Both the position numbers and the translations under genes were made by a program. A DNA stretch of 64,000 nt from Trogon surrucura (lineage: Eukaryota > Chordata > Aves > Trogoniformes > Trogonidae): NCBI GenBank assembly GCA_020746105.1, contig CM036626.1, positions 18,279,001-18,343,000 on the forward strand, in the 5' to 3' direction. The notes under the pieces are model-generated. The model saw only the letters and a list, made by a program, of their open reading frames with translations. It had not been told where the DNA came from and searched no databases. How positions within the stretch are numbered: the first letter of the stretch is position 1; each line of letters begins with the position of its first letter. Below, one piece after another: positions 1-13,545 of the stretch.

Positions 1-2729
1 CAGTTGAAAGATATTTTTTTCATTTTTATTCCTCCCCCCGCTTAAATTCTTCAACACAATCCCAGTGCTCCATCCTAAAGAAGTGGTTAGTCTCGTTGAA
101 AACTACCGGTTACGCTGTGAACCTATGCCAGCTGCAAATCACTCCAACCGCCCTGGCACCATCATTTAAAGTCATTTTCCATTTAAAGAGTCTCACATCA
201 GCGCCAGCGCAGCCTTTCATTACCCATCCCACTTAATACCCACAATCTCTCCGCAGCTCACTGGGCTCGGTCTCCACTGACCGAGCAACACACGGAGACT
301 GATGTGCGGATTATTGGGATTCCTAATGCCTTTCCTCCCCGCTGGCTGAGCGCTTGGCAGCCTGCCTGACCCGCAACACGTGTGGGTTTGTCAGCCCTAA
401 TGCACTGTGTCATCTGGAGAGTCTCGGGACGAAGCGGGGCTCGGCCGCACGGCAACGGCCAACAGCTCCAACGACTTCCAGCAGCGGTGGGGAAAGAGGT
501 ACAGGAGTGAGCAGCTGGGTGTTTGCTACAGCTTGCTTTCCGAGAGGTAAATACGCAAGGGAAGAGCAACAGAATTCATCTCAATCCTTTAACCAAAGGC
601 TGGAGAGTCAACACAGGGCTTTCCCCGTACAAAACATCCATCCTGACTTGATTGTTGTCTTGAAATGACTCAAAATGTGCTCATCAGGATTCTGGATTTG
701 AATAATTCTTCTTTCACATAACCTACCTTCTGTTAACTAAGTAGTGATAGTGAAAATTCAGAGATATGGGCTCAAAAATGAGTTGTGACTCATTCAATCA
801 AATCAGTTGTCACTCATCAACTTAAGAGGTTGCTATTAAACCATGTCTACATGCCCAGCATTTAGGCAGGGCAGGAAGAAATAAGGCTCGGGCATTTTTC
901 CACATAAAAGATATACTGAGCTATTGTCAAGTGTGAGGCAACACACCAGCCCCGTAAACCCCACTGTAAATTCTCACAGGATGAACAGACAAAAGGAAAT
1001 ACCACGCAACGTGCAGACAGCAAATAAATGCAAATTTAACATCACGCCTAAGTAAAAAGTGTAATGAAAGCGAAACTGGTTTGTAGATGAATGAAATACA
1101 GAAGCTGGCGGAGATCTTACTTGGAAATGAAAGAAAAGAATACGCCGAATACAGCTGGAGTTTCACTTCCTCAATACGATAAAACATAACAGAAAGCTCA
1201 GGCACAGCACAGGGCACATCCTCTGTAACCTTCTCAGTCAGCACACGCTGTCCATGCACACCAAGATTTTCTTCTTTACATCTGATGTTAGGTCACAGAT
1301 TTTTCATTAATTATCTGAGCAAGGATAAAGACTACCAACTATAACACTACCTACAGGAATTTTCAGACAATGTATTATACACTTATTTTTTCTGCTCATA
1401 AACCCTAATTATTTTATAATAGCAAAGGACTGAAGGAAAGTCTTGAAAAGCACTACTAAGCAGCCCAGCCACGTTGGGTTCGGTTCTGGTTTAACCATGT
1501 CATCCAGCTCTTGGCATCAACAATATCCAAGCACCTCAGTTTCCAGCGTGTTTATCAAGCCACCCCTTGGTTACGTTTATTTCCATTTAACTGTGGGGAA
1601 ACTCTGACAAACAGTGTGTTGCTTGCTCGAGGATGACTAGAGCAGAAGTACAACAAATTAAGTTTTTTTCTGAGCCCTGGGACTACACCACACCGGCGAT
1701 ACACATCTACCAGATTAGAGAAATTACTCGCTTCTGGAGACTTGCAAAAATGACTCGGTGAGATTCTACTATGTCATGTTGCTTCCTCCTCTAATTTCTT
1801 CCTGGATTTGTGCAGCTAACTGCTTATCACCAGAATTTCCAAGTTAGAGCAAGCTGAAAACAGAACCTTGTTTTTACTCAAACGCATTGCGGAAAACAGC
1901 AGGGACCGAGTTGAGCAACCACTTCCTAAGGAGTTCGTATCCTCGCTCTGCACAAAAACTGGGGAGTGAAAAGAGTAAAAGCTTTTGGGGCTAGCACAAC
2001 TCTGTGAGCAATTACACCCATACAAACTATCCAGAGGCAAAACCCAGAAAATATCTGCTCATCATCATCTCTTTCCACAGTCTCTAGGGTCACTCGCAGC
2101 ACTAGCCAAGTGCCAGGATTCAAACCAACCCAAAACTGCCCCGCCTGCCCGCACAGCTCCCTCCTGCTCCTGCCCCCGGCTTTTCAAACGCCCCGCTCCC
2201 CCTCACCAGCTCCCCACGCAGCCACGAAGCCAGGGGGGTCACCAGCAGCACAGCGGTAGCTCCAGCGCTCACAGCGACTGGCAGCGAGCACTGACACCCC
2301 AAGTATTTGCATCCTGACCTGGAACTCCAAAAGCCTATCTTTAAAGACTGAGTGCCAACACACAGGCTTAAATTCACTACCTGCAAAGTTACTCCTGCTG
2401 GAAGACACGGGGGTACACAAGGCAGGAAAGGCTGAAGCAACCACCTTAATGCTGCAATAACACAACTGCTCACTTTTCAAATAAATTTCCTCAGAAGGAA
2501 CCGAGAGCAATCAAACAACACAGAAAAACACATGGAAATTATCATTACGGCACGAAAACAAAAGCAGAAAAGCTTTTATGTGCCTCCTTTTAACAAAAGT
2601 CTAATTTTGAAACAGCTGCTTCACTAAGTCAAGCCCACGCCCCGAGGCAGGGGCTAGGTTTGGTTTTGTTTCTGTTTATTTCACAGTTTCCCTGTTTATT
2701 CAGCTTCTTTCCTCTCCCAGTGGCAGCCG

Positions 2730-2747
2730 GGGCAGCAGAGGGCAAGT
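2730..2747 (+). promoter_or_regulatory. Possible CTCF core motif
   Basis: GGCAGCAGAGGGCAAGTGG resembles the CTCF core CCASYAGRKGGCR at most positions. This is a single motif match in an intron and is weak evidence on its own. Confidence 0.25.
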
Positions 2748-4007
2748 GGCTTCATCCAAAACCAACAAGCAGTCCTCGAGCCCAGCAGGCAGTCCGTGCT
2801 GCTCTTCCAAGCCCAGGTAGCTAGGGCCATCTGAGACTTGGAAGGAGCTTCAAGTCTTTTTGAAAGGGAAAGGCAGCAAATCGCCTCAGAGCTTGCTTGA
2901 AAAAAATCCCTCCAAGTGTCATGTTAAGCTGAAAGAAGGTAGCAAAGGTGAAGAGGGAAGAACTACGTAGTCTAAGCTCGATGTAGCTTAAATGCTGCTT
3001 ACACAACTGTTAAAAAAAGAGAGTCTCTGCTCCCTCCCAGGAGGCTGAAACACCTTTCCTGGAGATGCTACTACGGTCACCACACGCTTGGGAAGGGTCA
3101 GACTGCTCTGCTCACAGACAAATGCTTTGGTGCTGTTTCAGACGATCCATCCTACGCTGAAGTTTAATCTCAGTGATCCCAGTGCCACCATCTTCAAGCA
3201 AACAACTTCTGCCTTAGGCACACAAAGGACTGAGTTACTGCAGGATTGGGTAACCACGTGAGGCTTTTAAACAGATTTGTAGCAGGAGATCTGGATATTG
3301 AACATTCTTTGCAAGCAGGTATGCTCCTTCTGGCAACAGCAGAGCTCTTCTACAGAGATTTCCGCAGAAAGCCAGCATTTTGACAGAGCACAAGTCTTGC
3401 TCTACTTCCTTTGGGAATGGTGTGCTTGCATTAAGGTGTAAATCCAGGTGTAAAGTTCTCCCAACTGTCAGGAATTGTTCTACAGCCACATGTGCATTCA
3501 CCATGCAGATACAACTTCAGTCTGAACAGGACTTTTCCATCACCATACTGCACCAACAATCCCCCTGCTCCTCTTGAGGAAGGGTCTTTGCAGTAGCAGC
3601 CAAAACAGGAGTTGCAGCCCAACTCACTCCCACCAAAGTATCCAATAAAAGAAGTCACCAAGAGAAGGCATTTCTCAGAGAAGTGGGTTTTTAGGTTAAA
3701 CAGATGTTGTCTCTTAAGGGCTGCCGTTTCGACGGCTGGCATGTAGTGCCACAAATACCTGCCAATAAGCTTAGGAAAAGAACTCTGAATCACCAAGTCT
3801 AAGGAAGCTGGCCCACTGAGGAGCGGCAGACAAAGCACGCCCACGCACAGTGCCCACTGCAAAAGCAGGACCCACGTCGTTCACAAACTATTTCTTCACT
3901 GCTTCAAAAACTAGTAAAACCACCACAGAAGCTTCACAAGCACAACCATCCACCACTTTTATAAGACAGGTTCCAGGAATAAATCCTTTCTGGTATTTCT
4001 TCTTCTC

Positions 4008-4027
4008 TTTTTTTTTTTTTTTTTTTT
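4008..4027. repeat. Poly(T) tract, 20 T
   Basis: A homopolymer follows a TTCTTC-rich stretch. I see no retrocopy body or target-site duplication beside it. Confidence 0.8.
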
Positions 4028-6875
4028 AATTTGTATCAGCAAGAACTTCGGGTCATTTCTTCCCCTCTGGCCCATTCACAGGAGAAAAATCACTCGCCTA
4101 ACATCAAGTCTGACGTTTTTTTTCAGAATTTTACAGACAAACGAAGTTCTCCGTGCAGTTCCAGTACGTCAATCCTACACGCACACATCCTCCCCACCCT
4201 ACACAGGTGCACAAACAACTCACCTGGGTTACAAGTGCTCAGGGATGAGTAAACCTTTTGGATGCTGCAACACCCATACAACAACATTTTACAGAAAGCA
4301 GTCATCTTAAATTCACACTCATCTAAACTTGCCCCCCCTTTTCAAAACTCTCAGGAGAATCCTGAGCGGGTCAGGATTATCCCTGATGCCTTGGGATAGA
4401 GATAAGGGTAGAACACTGGTGGGCAAACACTCCTGGAAAACTAAAAGACACTGAAAGAGCCTAAGAATAACTAACACCTGCCTGCCCACTGAGTACAGTA
4501 ATTAGAGAGAATAATTGAATGACTGCTTTCCTTTCTCAGAGAGGCGCAGATAAGAGGTACAGGTCTGCTCAAACCTCAGAGGCAAGTCTAAAACGCTCTC
4601 AGTCGGTAGCAAGGCACAGGAAAAGTCGCCGGCTGCGACAATTAACAGCTTCATTTTAAGTCTCTTTTGTTCAAGTGAATAACTCCTCTACTCAGACATA
4701 CCACATGAAACAACCTTTCTGAACTACATCAATATATTCAAGGCACACAGCTAAAACCTGTTGGGAAGCAGTGGAGACCAAGCCTCACCAGCCCTGGCTG
4801 CATGCACAGAAGGTGTGAAGGGGACGACGAGGGCTCCCGCGTCCTCCTACAAGCCCCCAGCAATACTCTATCAACTCCTGCTTTTTTAAAACCAGATTCT
4901 CAAGGAAACTCAAAAACGAGACCACACACCAGCCTGCAGAGGAAAAGGAGCGATGTCTACAAAATGAGTTCTCTGGGGACATGCACAGACATGTGAAAAA
5001 GGACCTAGAACTTGGTGTAAGCAGTAAATCCTTACATGAGATGTGGTGAAGTAAGGTATGGATAGATTTCATGTAAGATACGTTTACTAGACTATTCCAG
5101 AGAAAATACATCTCAATTTAGCAGGCCTGTGTGGATTTTATCCACCACACAGTCTGTCCACCTGATCAGCACTTCTCAGAATCAGATGCATGGTGGGAAC
5201 TGAATTTCTTTGTGCAAACAGGTGTGGAAATTCATGGAGCTGCACACAGTTCTGCCTTAACTCTGTTACAAACACAATGCAACCTTCATTAAAACCTCTC
5301 CATTAAAATATCTCAGTTGTGGGATTTATTTTGTGCCACTTACTGCCTGATTTTTTTTTAAAAAAAAAACACCACTTTTCTTTTTCTGTAATACACTTTA
5401 CAGAGTGGCTGAAAAGAGACTGCTTGCATAACAAGTATTATGCAATTTACCAAATAAATAATACCCTTGTAGGGGGGGAAGATTACAAAGTCTCGAAGAC
5501 TTCCAAGGTTGCAGATTTGGCTTTAAAAGCAAAGAGCCTGTAAAAATGGCATACTGTCCCAAATAATCCTGATAACTATCAACACCACCTCAGCACCCAA
5601 AGATCCTATCAGGAATAGGGCCCTGTTGTGCATTAACAAAGGACAACTTGGCAAAATACAGAATATAAAATACACAATTTACCACCACAGTACCTTCTCT
5701 CAAGAAGGTAAAGAGGTTGACATCAGTTTAAAAAAGAAACAAAACCAAAAGAACACTAAAAACTAGGAAGGATACAGGTATTCCTATAAAGCTGTGCTTT
5801 TGGCTTCTTCTAAGACGGTTCTATTAAATAATAAAAAAAAACCCACAAAAAAAACCCCAACAACCCACCACAATCTCAAAAACAAAACTTGACTAGTTGC
5901 GTTCGGCCCAGAGTACTTTGCCAGCGCTAATACAGCAGTAGAGCATCTCACATGGAAATCCCACCCTGAGAAAAAAGCCCAACAAAATACCACGCGACTG
6001 AGTGATCATCACGGAGACGTTTAAAAAACGAGCAGCCCTCGCACAGAGAAAAATAAAAAAACAAAGGATTGGCAAACACACCAGTGCCCACCAGTCCCCT
6101 CCCATCAAATTTTGACAAGTAACGTTCACAGGCCTGAAAAAACACTTAATTTTTTGTGGTTTTATGGTTCAGCCTTTCCCCTCCACTGGTGTTTCTCTGT
6201 CTCCGCTCAGATCCCAGCACTGGGGGGCCTGGCATGTTCCAGCCAAAGCCGACACCGACCCTGTTCTGGAAGAAGAAAGTCCCTGCACGGGACAGGAATT
6301 CCCACCCAGTGCACAACCACAGCCTTGTATTGGCACTGGAAATAGGGTGAAAGTGAAAAAGTGATTTAGTAAGTAAAAGAAGCCCCTATTAGCATAAAAT
6401 CATTTTCATTGCAAATTGAAGAGTTTCACTGCGAGTTTCAGATCCTGGGAGATTTTCACCAACAACTTCAGCCGGGTATCAGGGAGCAGAGAAGAGGGAC
6501 ACCAAGTTTTGCAAAGGCAGCATCCATCCTGCCAGAAACTACAGACATAAATTACATTTTCACAAGTGAGCTAATCAGCCACGTTCCAAGCATAAGCTGC
6601 ATTTATCTCCTCAGAACAGCAGACTTTTTTCTTAATTATCCAAGGTCAGTGGCAGTGACTACTGAGCAAACTGACACTCGGGGAAGCAATGTAGATAGAA
6701 GACTGGAGAGCAGGCAGCATGAAGTTTGCTTAACAGTAGTATTGCATTTTAATATAAAGTTGCTCCTTTTAGACATGGGAATTAACTTCTAATTAATCAC
6801 CGATCAACACATTTGATAAAGTACCTTTTTAGAAACAGAAATACCAAGTTCTGTATCAGCATAATTCATTCTTTT

Positions 6876-6989
6876 TCATAGAATCATTTAGGTTGGAAAA
6901 GACCTTTAAGATCATCGAGTCTAACCACAAACCTAATAGTGTTAAGCCCACTGCAAAACCCTGTCCTTAAGTGCTACATCTACATGTCA
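6876..6989 (-). mobile_element. CR1 LINE 3' fragment (CR1-Y-like)
   Basis: The sequence begins TCATAGAATCATTTAGGTTG and continues GAAAAGACCTTTAAGATCAT, the reverse complement of the 3' end of a CR1-Y-type element. The similarity fades after about 110 bp near ACATCTACATGTC. The element is therefore on the minus strand, strongly 5' truncated and non-coding. It lies in RYBP intron 2 in the sense orientation. Confidence 0.85.
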
Positions 6990-7450
6990 ACTAGGAAGTA
7001 AAACATATTTAAAATGTATCAGGGTTTAAGACAACTGGAGCCAGTTGGGCCCAGTCAGCCACAGGAATAATTACATGAATTTTTGTATCAAACTCAGCCA
7101 GAACAACAGCAACACCTCAGAATTTTGATCACCATCTCTGGGTGCTTGAGATATCCACCGAAGTTAATACAAAACTTGAAAGCACAACACCTCCAGTTCA
7201 AGACCTACAAAACCGAAGGGTCTCAGGCGCACAGTCTCATCCACTGTATTGCTGAAATATATCGCTTTTCCAGACAGGTTTGACCTTGTCACAAAACTTC
7301 TTTGAGAATTTCACTATTTCAGCTTCCCTAACAACAAATGTCACAAAGAGCTGACAGTTTTACTAGTACTGTATAAGAGAAAGCTATTGCATAATTTCAC
7401 AGAAGTTTCTGTTCAAAAACACAAGGACAAAAACACACGTTATTCTCATA

Positions 7451-7539
7451 GAATAGTTATTAACTATTTGTAGGTGTTAATCACAACTTTTTTTCCTTCC
7501 AATAGGATACTGTTTCCCTTGTAAGACTTCAGTTAGCAT
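7451..7539. repeat. 89-bp local duplicate, copy A
   Basis: Begins GAATAGTTATTAACTATTTG and ends GACTTCAGTTAGCAT. It matches 85 of 89 bases with copy B at 9076-9164, without gaps and in the same orientation. Flanks diverge at once on both sides. It contains the palindrome-like AGTTATTAACT. It is not part of any element I recognise. Confidence 0.85.
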
Positions 7540-8739
7540 TCTCACGAGCTGAAAAGTTATTTCACATAGGATCCATAATTAAAGATCTCTGCAATCACAG
7601 AAGCAAAGAATAGCTCCAAATAGCCTACGGTGAGCAGGGCTTTTGGTTTGACCGTGTCCTGATGCTAAAGATATTGGAGGAGAAAAGGGACAGAAGGTGA
7701 AAGGTGCAGAAAGGTGCTTCCATACATCTCGAGATGGAACCAACACGGACAGTTCCCTAAGGGCCGCAGGAAGAAACGCATCATCCTTTGGATGTGTGGT
7801 GGTCCTTTGGCAATGCAGCGATTGCATGGGGCTGTGTTTCTTTCCGAGTTACATTCTAGCTTCCTAAGCTTGTTGATGACATTATATAACTATTAATTAC
7901 ACCGCTGTTCAGCATGCTTTTAACTGCAATGATTCAAACTGCTTCCACTAGCTCACTAATCCAAAGTACAATCCTCTTGACAGCAGCTGACAGATTCGGA
8001 GTATTCAGTTCTAGCTGAAAGGAAGAAAAATCAAACCCCTCATCTGTCCAATGAAAGAACAGCCAATATTCCTGCTGATCAGCCTCACAGCTCCGTCAGG
8101 GGCTGGGACACGCTGCCGACAGGACTCCAAGCCTTGAATTAACGCACTAAGCTGCTCTCTCAGCCCAATGAACAGCAGACGAGGAGCAGCCCAGATCTAC
8201 AGCGCGGTAAAACACAGAATGTGGCTGAAACGCAGAGAAGAGCGGTGTGCCAGGCGAGGCAGCGAGCTGCTGGGATCAGCAGCCTGACTCAATACCATCT
8301 CGGGGCTTTCCCATCCTTCTGATGGCACAGCTGGATCCCAGCTACTCCAACAGGCAATTCTCCAAGAGGGCGGCGGTGCTGGCACCCAAAACTCCAACTG
8401 AGAATCTTATACTGTGCTTTTATACTGTATTTTTGTACCACTTTTTGATAAGTAAAGTGTTTCCTTATTTATAGACAAAAACTTCCCGCCCACCTGGGAC
8501 CACACAAGCAGCTCTGCGAAGCAGTGGGAATCGGGTTGTGCTAACACCGCAAAGGAACATTTCTTCTTGAAGCTCTGAGAAAAACAGAAAACTGGGTCTC
8601 TTTTGCACCTTCCTCATCACAGGCACGGGAAGGTTTCAACCCTCAGCTACCAGGCCTCCTCCTCGGCGGTGTGCTCTGCCTTCGTCCTTCCCATCGGCTC
8701 TGCCGGCGCCAATCTTCCTTGCAAGCTCCGACGCAGTTC

Positions 8740-9010
8740 TACACGCGTTATTTATCCTCTTGCTAAGTCATGCAGTGGGATAATTACTTAACTATTGTAA
8801 TGATATTTCGCAATGGCTGTACTCTATTATTCTAATTGATTTTCATGGGATTGCTTTCGTTGCCTGTTCTGAGCACAAGAGGCTATTCTGGCGGAGTACA
8901 AAAAGTTAAGTTTCACATTCATTTCAAGCCTACGAGCTGGATGTCAAAATTAATTTTTCAGGAGAATACCAATGTATTTTTAATTAAAACAATATTGATA
9001 TATAACTCAG
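8740..9010. promoter_or_regulatory. AT-rich homeodomain-motif block, candidate conserved element
   Basis: A 270-bp block in RYBP intron 2 is rich in TAATT/ATTA words (GATAATTACTTAAC, CTAATTGATT, AAAATTAATTTT, TTTTTAATTAAAAC), with no repeat signature. Composition of this kind is common in vertebrate non-coding enhancers. Conservation cannot be judged from one sequence, so this is a low-confidence pointer. Confidence 0.22.
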
Positions 9011-9075
9011 ATTTTTGTCATCTCTCCTAAAAACCACCAAAGACATGTCTTTTTCACCAATCTAATAAAATATAG

Positions 9076-9164
9076 GAATAGTTATTAACTATTTGTAGGT
9101 GTTAATCACAATGTTTTTTCCTTCCAATACGATATTGTTTCCCTTGTAAGACTTCAGTTAGCAT
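9076..9164. repeat. 89-bp local duplicate, copy B
   Basis: The partner of 7451-7539, 1,625 bp away in direct orientation, with four substitutions. It sits just beyond an AT-rich block (8740-9010). It is either a local duplication or two insertions of an unclassified repeat. Confidence 0.85.
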
Positions 9165-9620
9165 CATTACCAAATATTTGAAAGGTGAGATCTGCAACAT
9201 TTTTTTTAACCAACTGAAAGCTTAAAGTCAAAACGCATTTGTATGCCTTGCTTAACACCACATTAAATTTTACTAAGATAAATGCTCAGCTTAGGACTTG
9301 GAGCAAACTGTTACAGTGAACCACTGAATAAAACCAGTCCTTTCCATATACTCCACATGATATAAGCTACACAGCAGAGCAGCCCAATTAAACAATTATT
9401 TATGTCTCCCTGCCCCCAGGATATTCCTCAGGCTATGCATGATTTAAGATGTACTTGTAACAGTTTTGTGAAGTGATAAATAGTGTTTCAAAAAACACAA
9501 TAGTCCCCACAGTTCTAAACTGGTAAGAAACTTTTTCTGCCTCAAGCTAGAAACTTTTCCATGAGGGACTTGACTTTAAAAGCTGCTAATGATAGTACTC
9601 TGAGCTAGAGCAGGGAGGAC

Positions 9621-9663
9621 AAGCAGTAACCACTGATAATCGAGCAGTAACCACTGACAATCG
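9621..9663. repeat. Two-copy tandem repeat, 21-22-bp unit
   Basis: AGCAGTAACCACTGAYAATCG occurs twice head to tail with one substitution. It is a simple local duplication in intron 2. Confidence 0.85.
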
Positions 9664-10465
9664 ACCTGTCTTACCTAGTAATTGCTGGCTACAGAAGCAA
9701 AGGCATGGATACAACTGCAGGGAGAAGGAACAAAGTATTTCTGACCCAAGTGAGCACACGGGTATGTGAGGACCAGCATACTTGTACGCTAACATCAAAT
9801 CCAAAAATTTTATGCAATTGGTAGTAGAAAGGCTAAACTTGAGACAGATAAGACTGAGAACTATAGGCCTGCAAAACTTGGTGAATATGGTGGACCTTCT
9901 GGGTATTTTCTTTCTTTTCGCATAAAAGAAAGAAAAAGTTTGGTCACCATCTATGACACTTCCTTTAAAAAAACTAACAGATTTGAGTTTTATCAGTCTC
10001 AGCCCCTGTTCAAACTTTAGAAACTCCAGGATGACCGAGAGCAACGGGTGGTCTGAGGAACCCTCTGCTTAGACAGACACAGTTCTTCTCGAGTCTCATT
10101 CAGGGCTTTATGCAACACACTTCCCAATTCTTTATCTACTAAAAACATCTCCCTGGGAAAAAATAGCCTTGGAACAAAGCAAGATTACAAAAGATAACCG
10201 TGTTAAGTTGTATGTCAACTTACTCCCTTCCTTATCAATGCACCCGTCTCAGGGGCCTGATCCAGCCCTCGCAGCTGACAACGAAGTGCTGCGCTGACTT
10301 CTGCAGCCTCCGGACACGATTCAGAAAAATCAATGCAAAGAGCAAAAGGTCACATTCTCCACGAGCATCAACTACCTGTCGAAGCAAGATGGAATTGCAA
10401 ATGCTAATACACTCAGAAATAAAGCAACCAACTGCTATTAAACTAATTTCTTAGCGCAGCGTCTA

Positions 10466-10503
10466 TATTCCCACACCCACGACTAAGTAAACCTGTTCCT
10501 TAC
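10466..10503. repeat. Diverged local duplicate, copy 1
   Basis: TATTCCCACACCCACGACTA and the following bases match 11421-11454 at 31 of 34 aligned positions plus a 4-base gap (TAAA). Weaker similarity seems to continue for about 40 bp downstream (GTACAACTC versus GCACAACTC). Confidence 0.6.
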
Positions 10504-11420
10504 ACTATATGCCTTTGTGTAAAGGAAAAAAAAAAAAGTACAACTCATGCTTGCAACAGGCTTTTAAAAACAAGTCTAGTACACAGCTTTGAATTCAGAG
10601 TGCCAGTGGGAAAGTCGGTCTGGCTTACAATACAAAAAAAAAAATAAACCCAAACTACTACTAGGTGTCATACCTCACTCTCTCTGCACGTTAGGAAAAA
10701 CCCTGAGAACTGGCACAGAATCCCAACAGGTACCTTATCATGGGCCGTTTGCCTTCACTTGCTTGACATGCCTGGCTGTTGGCAGAAGTGATGCCTCTTT
10801 CAAGCACAAGCAGTCCTCACATTCTACATCTTTGTGAATGGCAGACGCTGAACATGAAGGAGTGACATCCCGTGCATTTGCAGCTTAGCTAAGAGGCACA
10901 GAGGCACGATGTTCCACCGCCCAGTTTCTCAATTTTTGTATCGATTGTTTATTTTGTAAGTGGGGGAAAAAAATAACATCATCTTCAAGGGACAATTTTA
11001 TTTATCAAAGTTTCACTATTGCTTCTTTGAATGCTGGTTGAATCAACAGTGACTGTCAGCACAGCAGCATAAATTCCCAGCACACAATTTTACGCTCTCA
11101 GCTTATGCTACCTGGGAGCCTTAATGAACCCTTCACAGGTCTAAACTTCTGAATGCAAATGCGTGGTCCCAGCTTGCAGAGGCGCAGCAAAACTGTCACT
11201 GCAAATAAGTCATTCAACAAACCTCAGAATTTCACAGTTTGAGCTCTGGTTTTACAGACTGTCCCTGTGGATAGCCCCGCAGTCCTGTGGACACTAATAA
11301 TGCGCATGTCTCAGGTGTATTACATCTTGACCTAGAAGCTAAGCAACTTAAAACTAACTTGAGTCACATCCGGTAATAAGTACTTCTAATTAATGACTCT
11401 TAATTGCTGCCAGAGTACTG

Positions 11421-11454
11421 TATTCCCACACCCATGATTAAGCATGTTCCTTAC
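11421..11454. repeat. Diverged local duplicate, copy 2
   Basis: The partner of 10466-10503, 955 bp away in direct orientation. No known repeat family is recognised. Confidence 0.6.
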
Positions 11455-12329
11455 CCTGCTAACTCACGTGTAGAATTGCACAACTCTAACGATCCCAGGC
11501 CTTTAGCACCCATCCAGCTGCGGCTGTGCCATTCCCTCGGTGCTGCAGGAGCAAAGGCATCGCGGTACATGACGGTGAAACGAAGGGTAAGAAGCCTACC
11601 CAGCACGAGTCCTCATCATTTGCTTTCTTGCTGCCCTTACTCTTAATTTTCAACAATTATCTAGACAGTTCAGAGAAAGGACGACAAACATTGCTTTTCG
11701 AGTCTGGCTTCATGTGCAGTTTTTGAGAAGACACTTAAAGATTTTGAAGGGTTTTCCAAAAACTAACTTAACCTCCTCTAGGTGATGGGTGGTAGGGACT
11801 TGTTACTGCAGTTGCTTTACAGACAGGTAAAGCTACACACCTGAGTTACCTAACTGCCCAGAGGCACGGTGAGTTATAAAAAGAGAGGGGGGAAAAAAAA
11901 AAACCCAAAATCACAACACACAGTGCCCTGGGTGGCCCTCGGACAAGCCACCCACCATCACTGCCACGTGCTTTGTCTTTTGCTTTGACAAGAAACCATC
12001 ACTATTAGAGTAACTTCTGCAACCCACCAGCTTCACTTTAACACTTCTCTGATTAAGATACACGGTCCTTCAAATCCCATCCTGGCATCAGGCAGCTGCC
12101 AGTCCTTCCTACAGAAGTCAACCTACTTGTGCGTAAACCCAATGAAATCCACATCACTCCCCCAAAATAATTCACCAGTTCTTACCACGAGCAGTTTCAC
12201 GCTGAACTGGAAACGTTTCCTAGAGCTTATTAAATATTTTTGTTAAATTGATCCACACCCGTGACTGTTACAGAGAACAAATGAAAGCGGGTTTGTTTCT
12301 CCATGAAGCACCTGTAATAACGGAGCAGC

Positions 12330-12640
12330 AGCAGCAAATTCGGCACCAAGTAGAGCTTTCTCACCCTATTAGCATGACAGAGGAAAGCCTCCCCTTTTGC
12401 TGCTAATGATGTGCTCTACCCTGTGTGCCCAGGAGACAAATGACTGCAGCGGCTGATTGACTCCCTCACAGGGCCATCGTCCATCAATGTATTGCCTCTC
12501 TCATTGAAATCTCTTCTCGGGAAGAGAAAGTGCCCAGTACCCCTTCCGAAAGAAAACAACAGTGAAAGCACTTTCAGAATAAGAGCTCCAAGATATCTAA
12601 TTAGAGCCAAATGTTTCAGCAGGAAACGCATATTTCCAAT
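12330..12640. promoter_or_regulatory. Candidate conserved regulatory block in RYBP intron 2
   Basis: The block contains ATTAGCAT (an octamer-type POU word) near 12370, a TGATTGAC PBX/MEIS-type word at 12454-12461, and TATCTAATTAGAG near 12595. The DNA is repeat-free and mixed in composition. This is motif density only; conservation is untested. Confidence 0.25.
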
Positions 12641-13545
12641 AACCTGAACCTAGCTGCAATGCTTTGTCCAACAGGACACGTGAGATTTATGTCATTCTGC
12701 TAATCTAGATAATTACTTTGTATATATTTTTCAAACTCAGAAATTAAACCTAACATAGACATAAATTTCTTGATTAGATTAAAACACAGACAGCGAATAC
12801 AATCAGACAGATTAAAAAATGGCAACTGGAGGATATTTTGCTGGTTGATTCGCTAAAGGATGAATTCCAGCCTCTTTTACAACAACTCAAATCACACTAA
12901 CATCATATTATCCCCACTGACACCTGCAAATAGAAGTGAAAGAAAATAAGAATCCTTACATGTATTTATTTAGTACACAGATAATTAAAAAAACAACTGT
13001 AAAACAGAATAACTCTATTGAATTAGGAGCTACCACCTATAATTTAAAAAATTGAGACTGAGGAGCAGAGGGTAACCCGTGCTCACTCACAATCATGGGG
13101 CAGCTTTCTCATCAACTTTACAACATCACCAAAGCCACCAAATCTTCGCACTTCTACACCCTTTGTCCACCTCCTCAGTTTGGCCACATTAAGTTGCACA
13201 TTAATTACCCAGGCATAGTTACAGACACACAAAAGTAATTTGGCGCTGGAAAAATATTGCAGATTATGATCAGTCTCATGTCTGTCTACTCAACAATATA
13301 AATCTGGAGAAGGCAGCTTTATCTCAGGCAAGATATTTTGTCTCACTTAGCACCTCTGCGTGTTACAAGCAATCCATCATAACTCTGAAATCCCAAAGAA
13401 CAATCTGCTTGAGAAAACACGTCTAACCATTTATTCCTTGTTTAGCCCTAAACAATCTAAAACCCGACTTGTTTTGCCTCCATTTTATTTAAAGACAACC
13501 AACTTGATAAAATCCTCCAGCTGAAGTTTCTGGAACTCCTAAACA

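Noticed and set aside
778-817. AP-1-like TGACTCA inside a small inverted repeat, with a second near copy AGTTGTCACTCAT 24 bp on
   Set aside because: Real in the sequence, but short enough to arise by chance in 64 kb; not strong enough to annotate.
9586-10044. 152-codon minus-strand open frame in AT-rich intron
   Set aside because: Unusually long for its composition, but no recognised domain, and it includes a small tandem duplication (RLSVVTA twice). No splice or conservation evidence. A PhyloCSF test would settle it.
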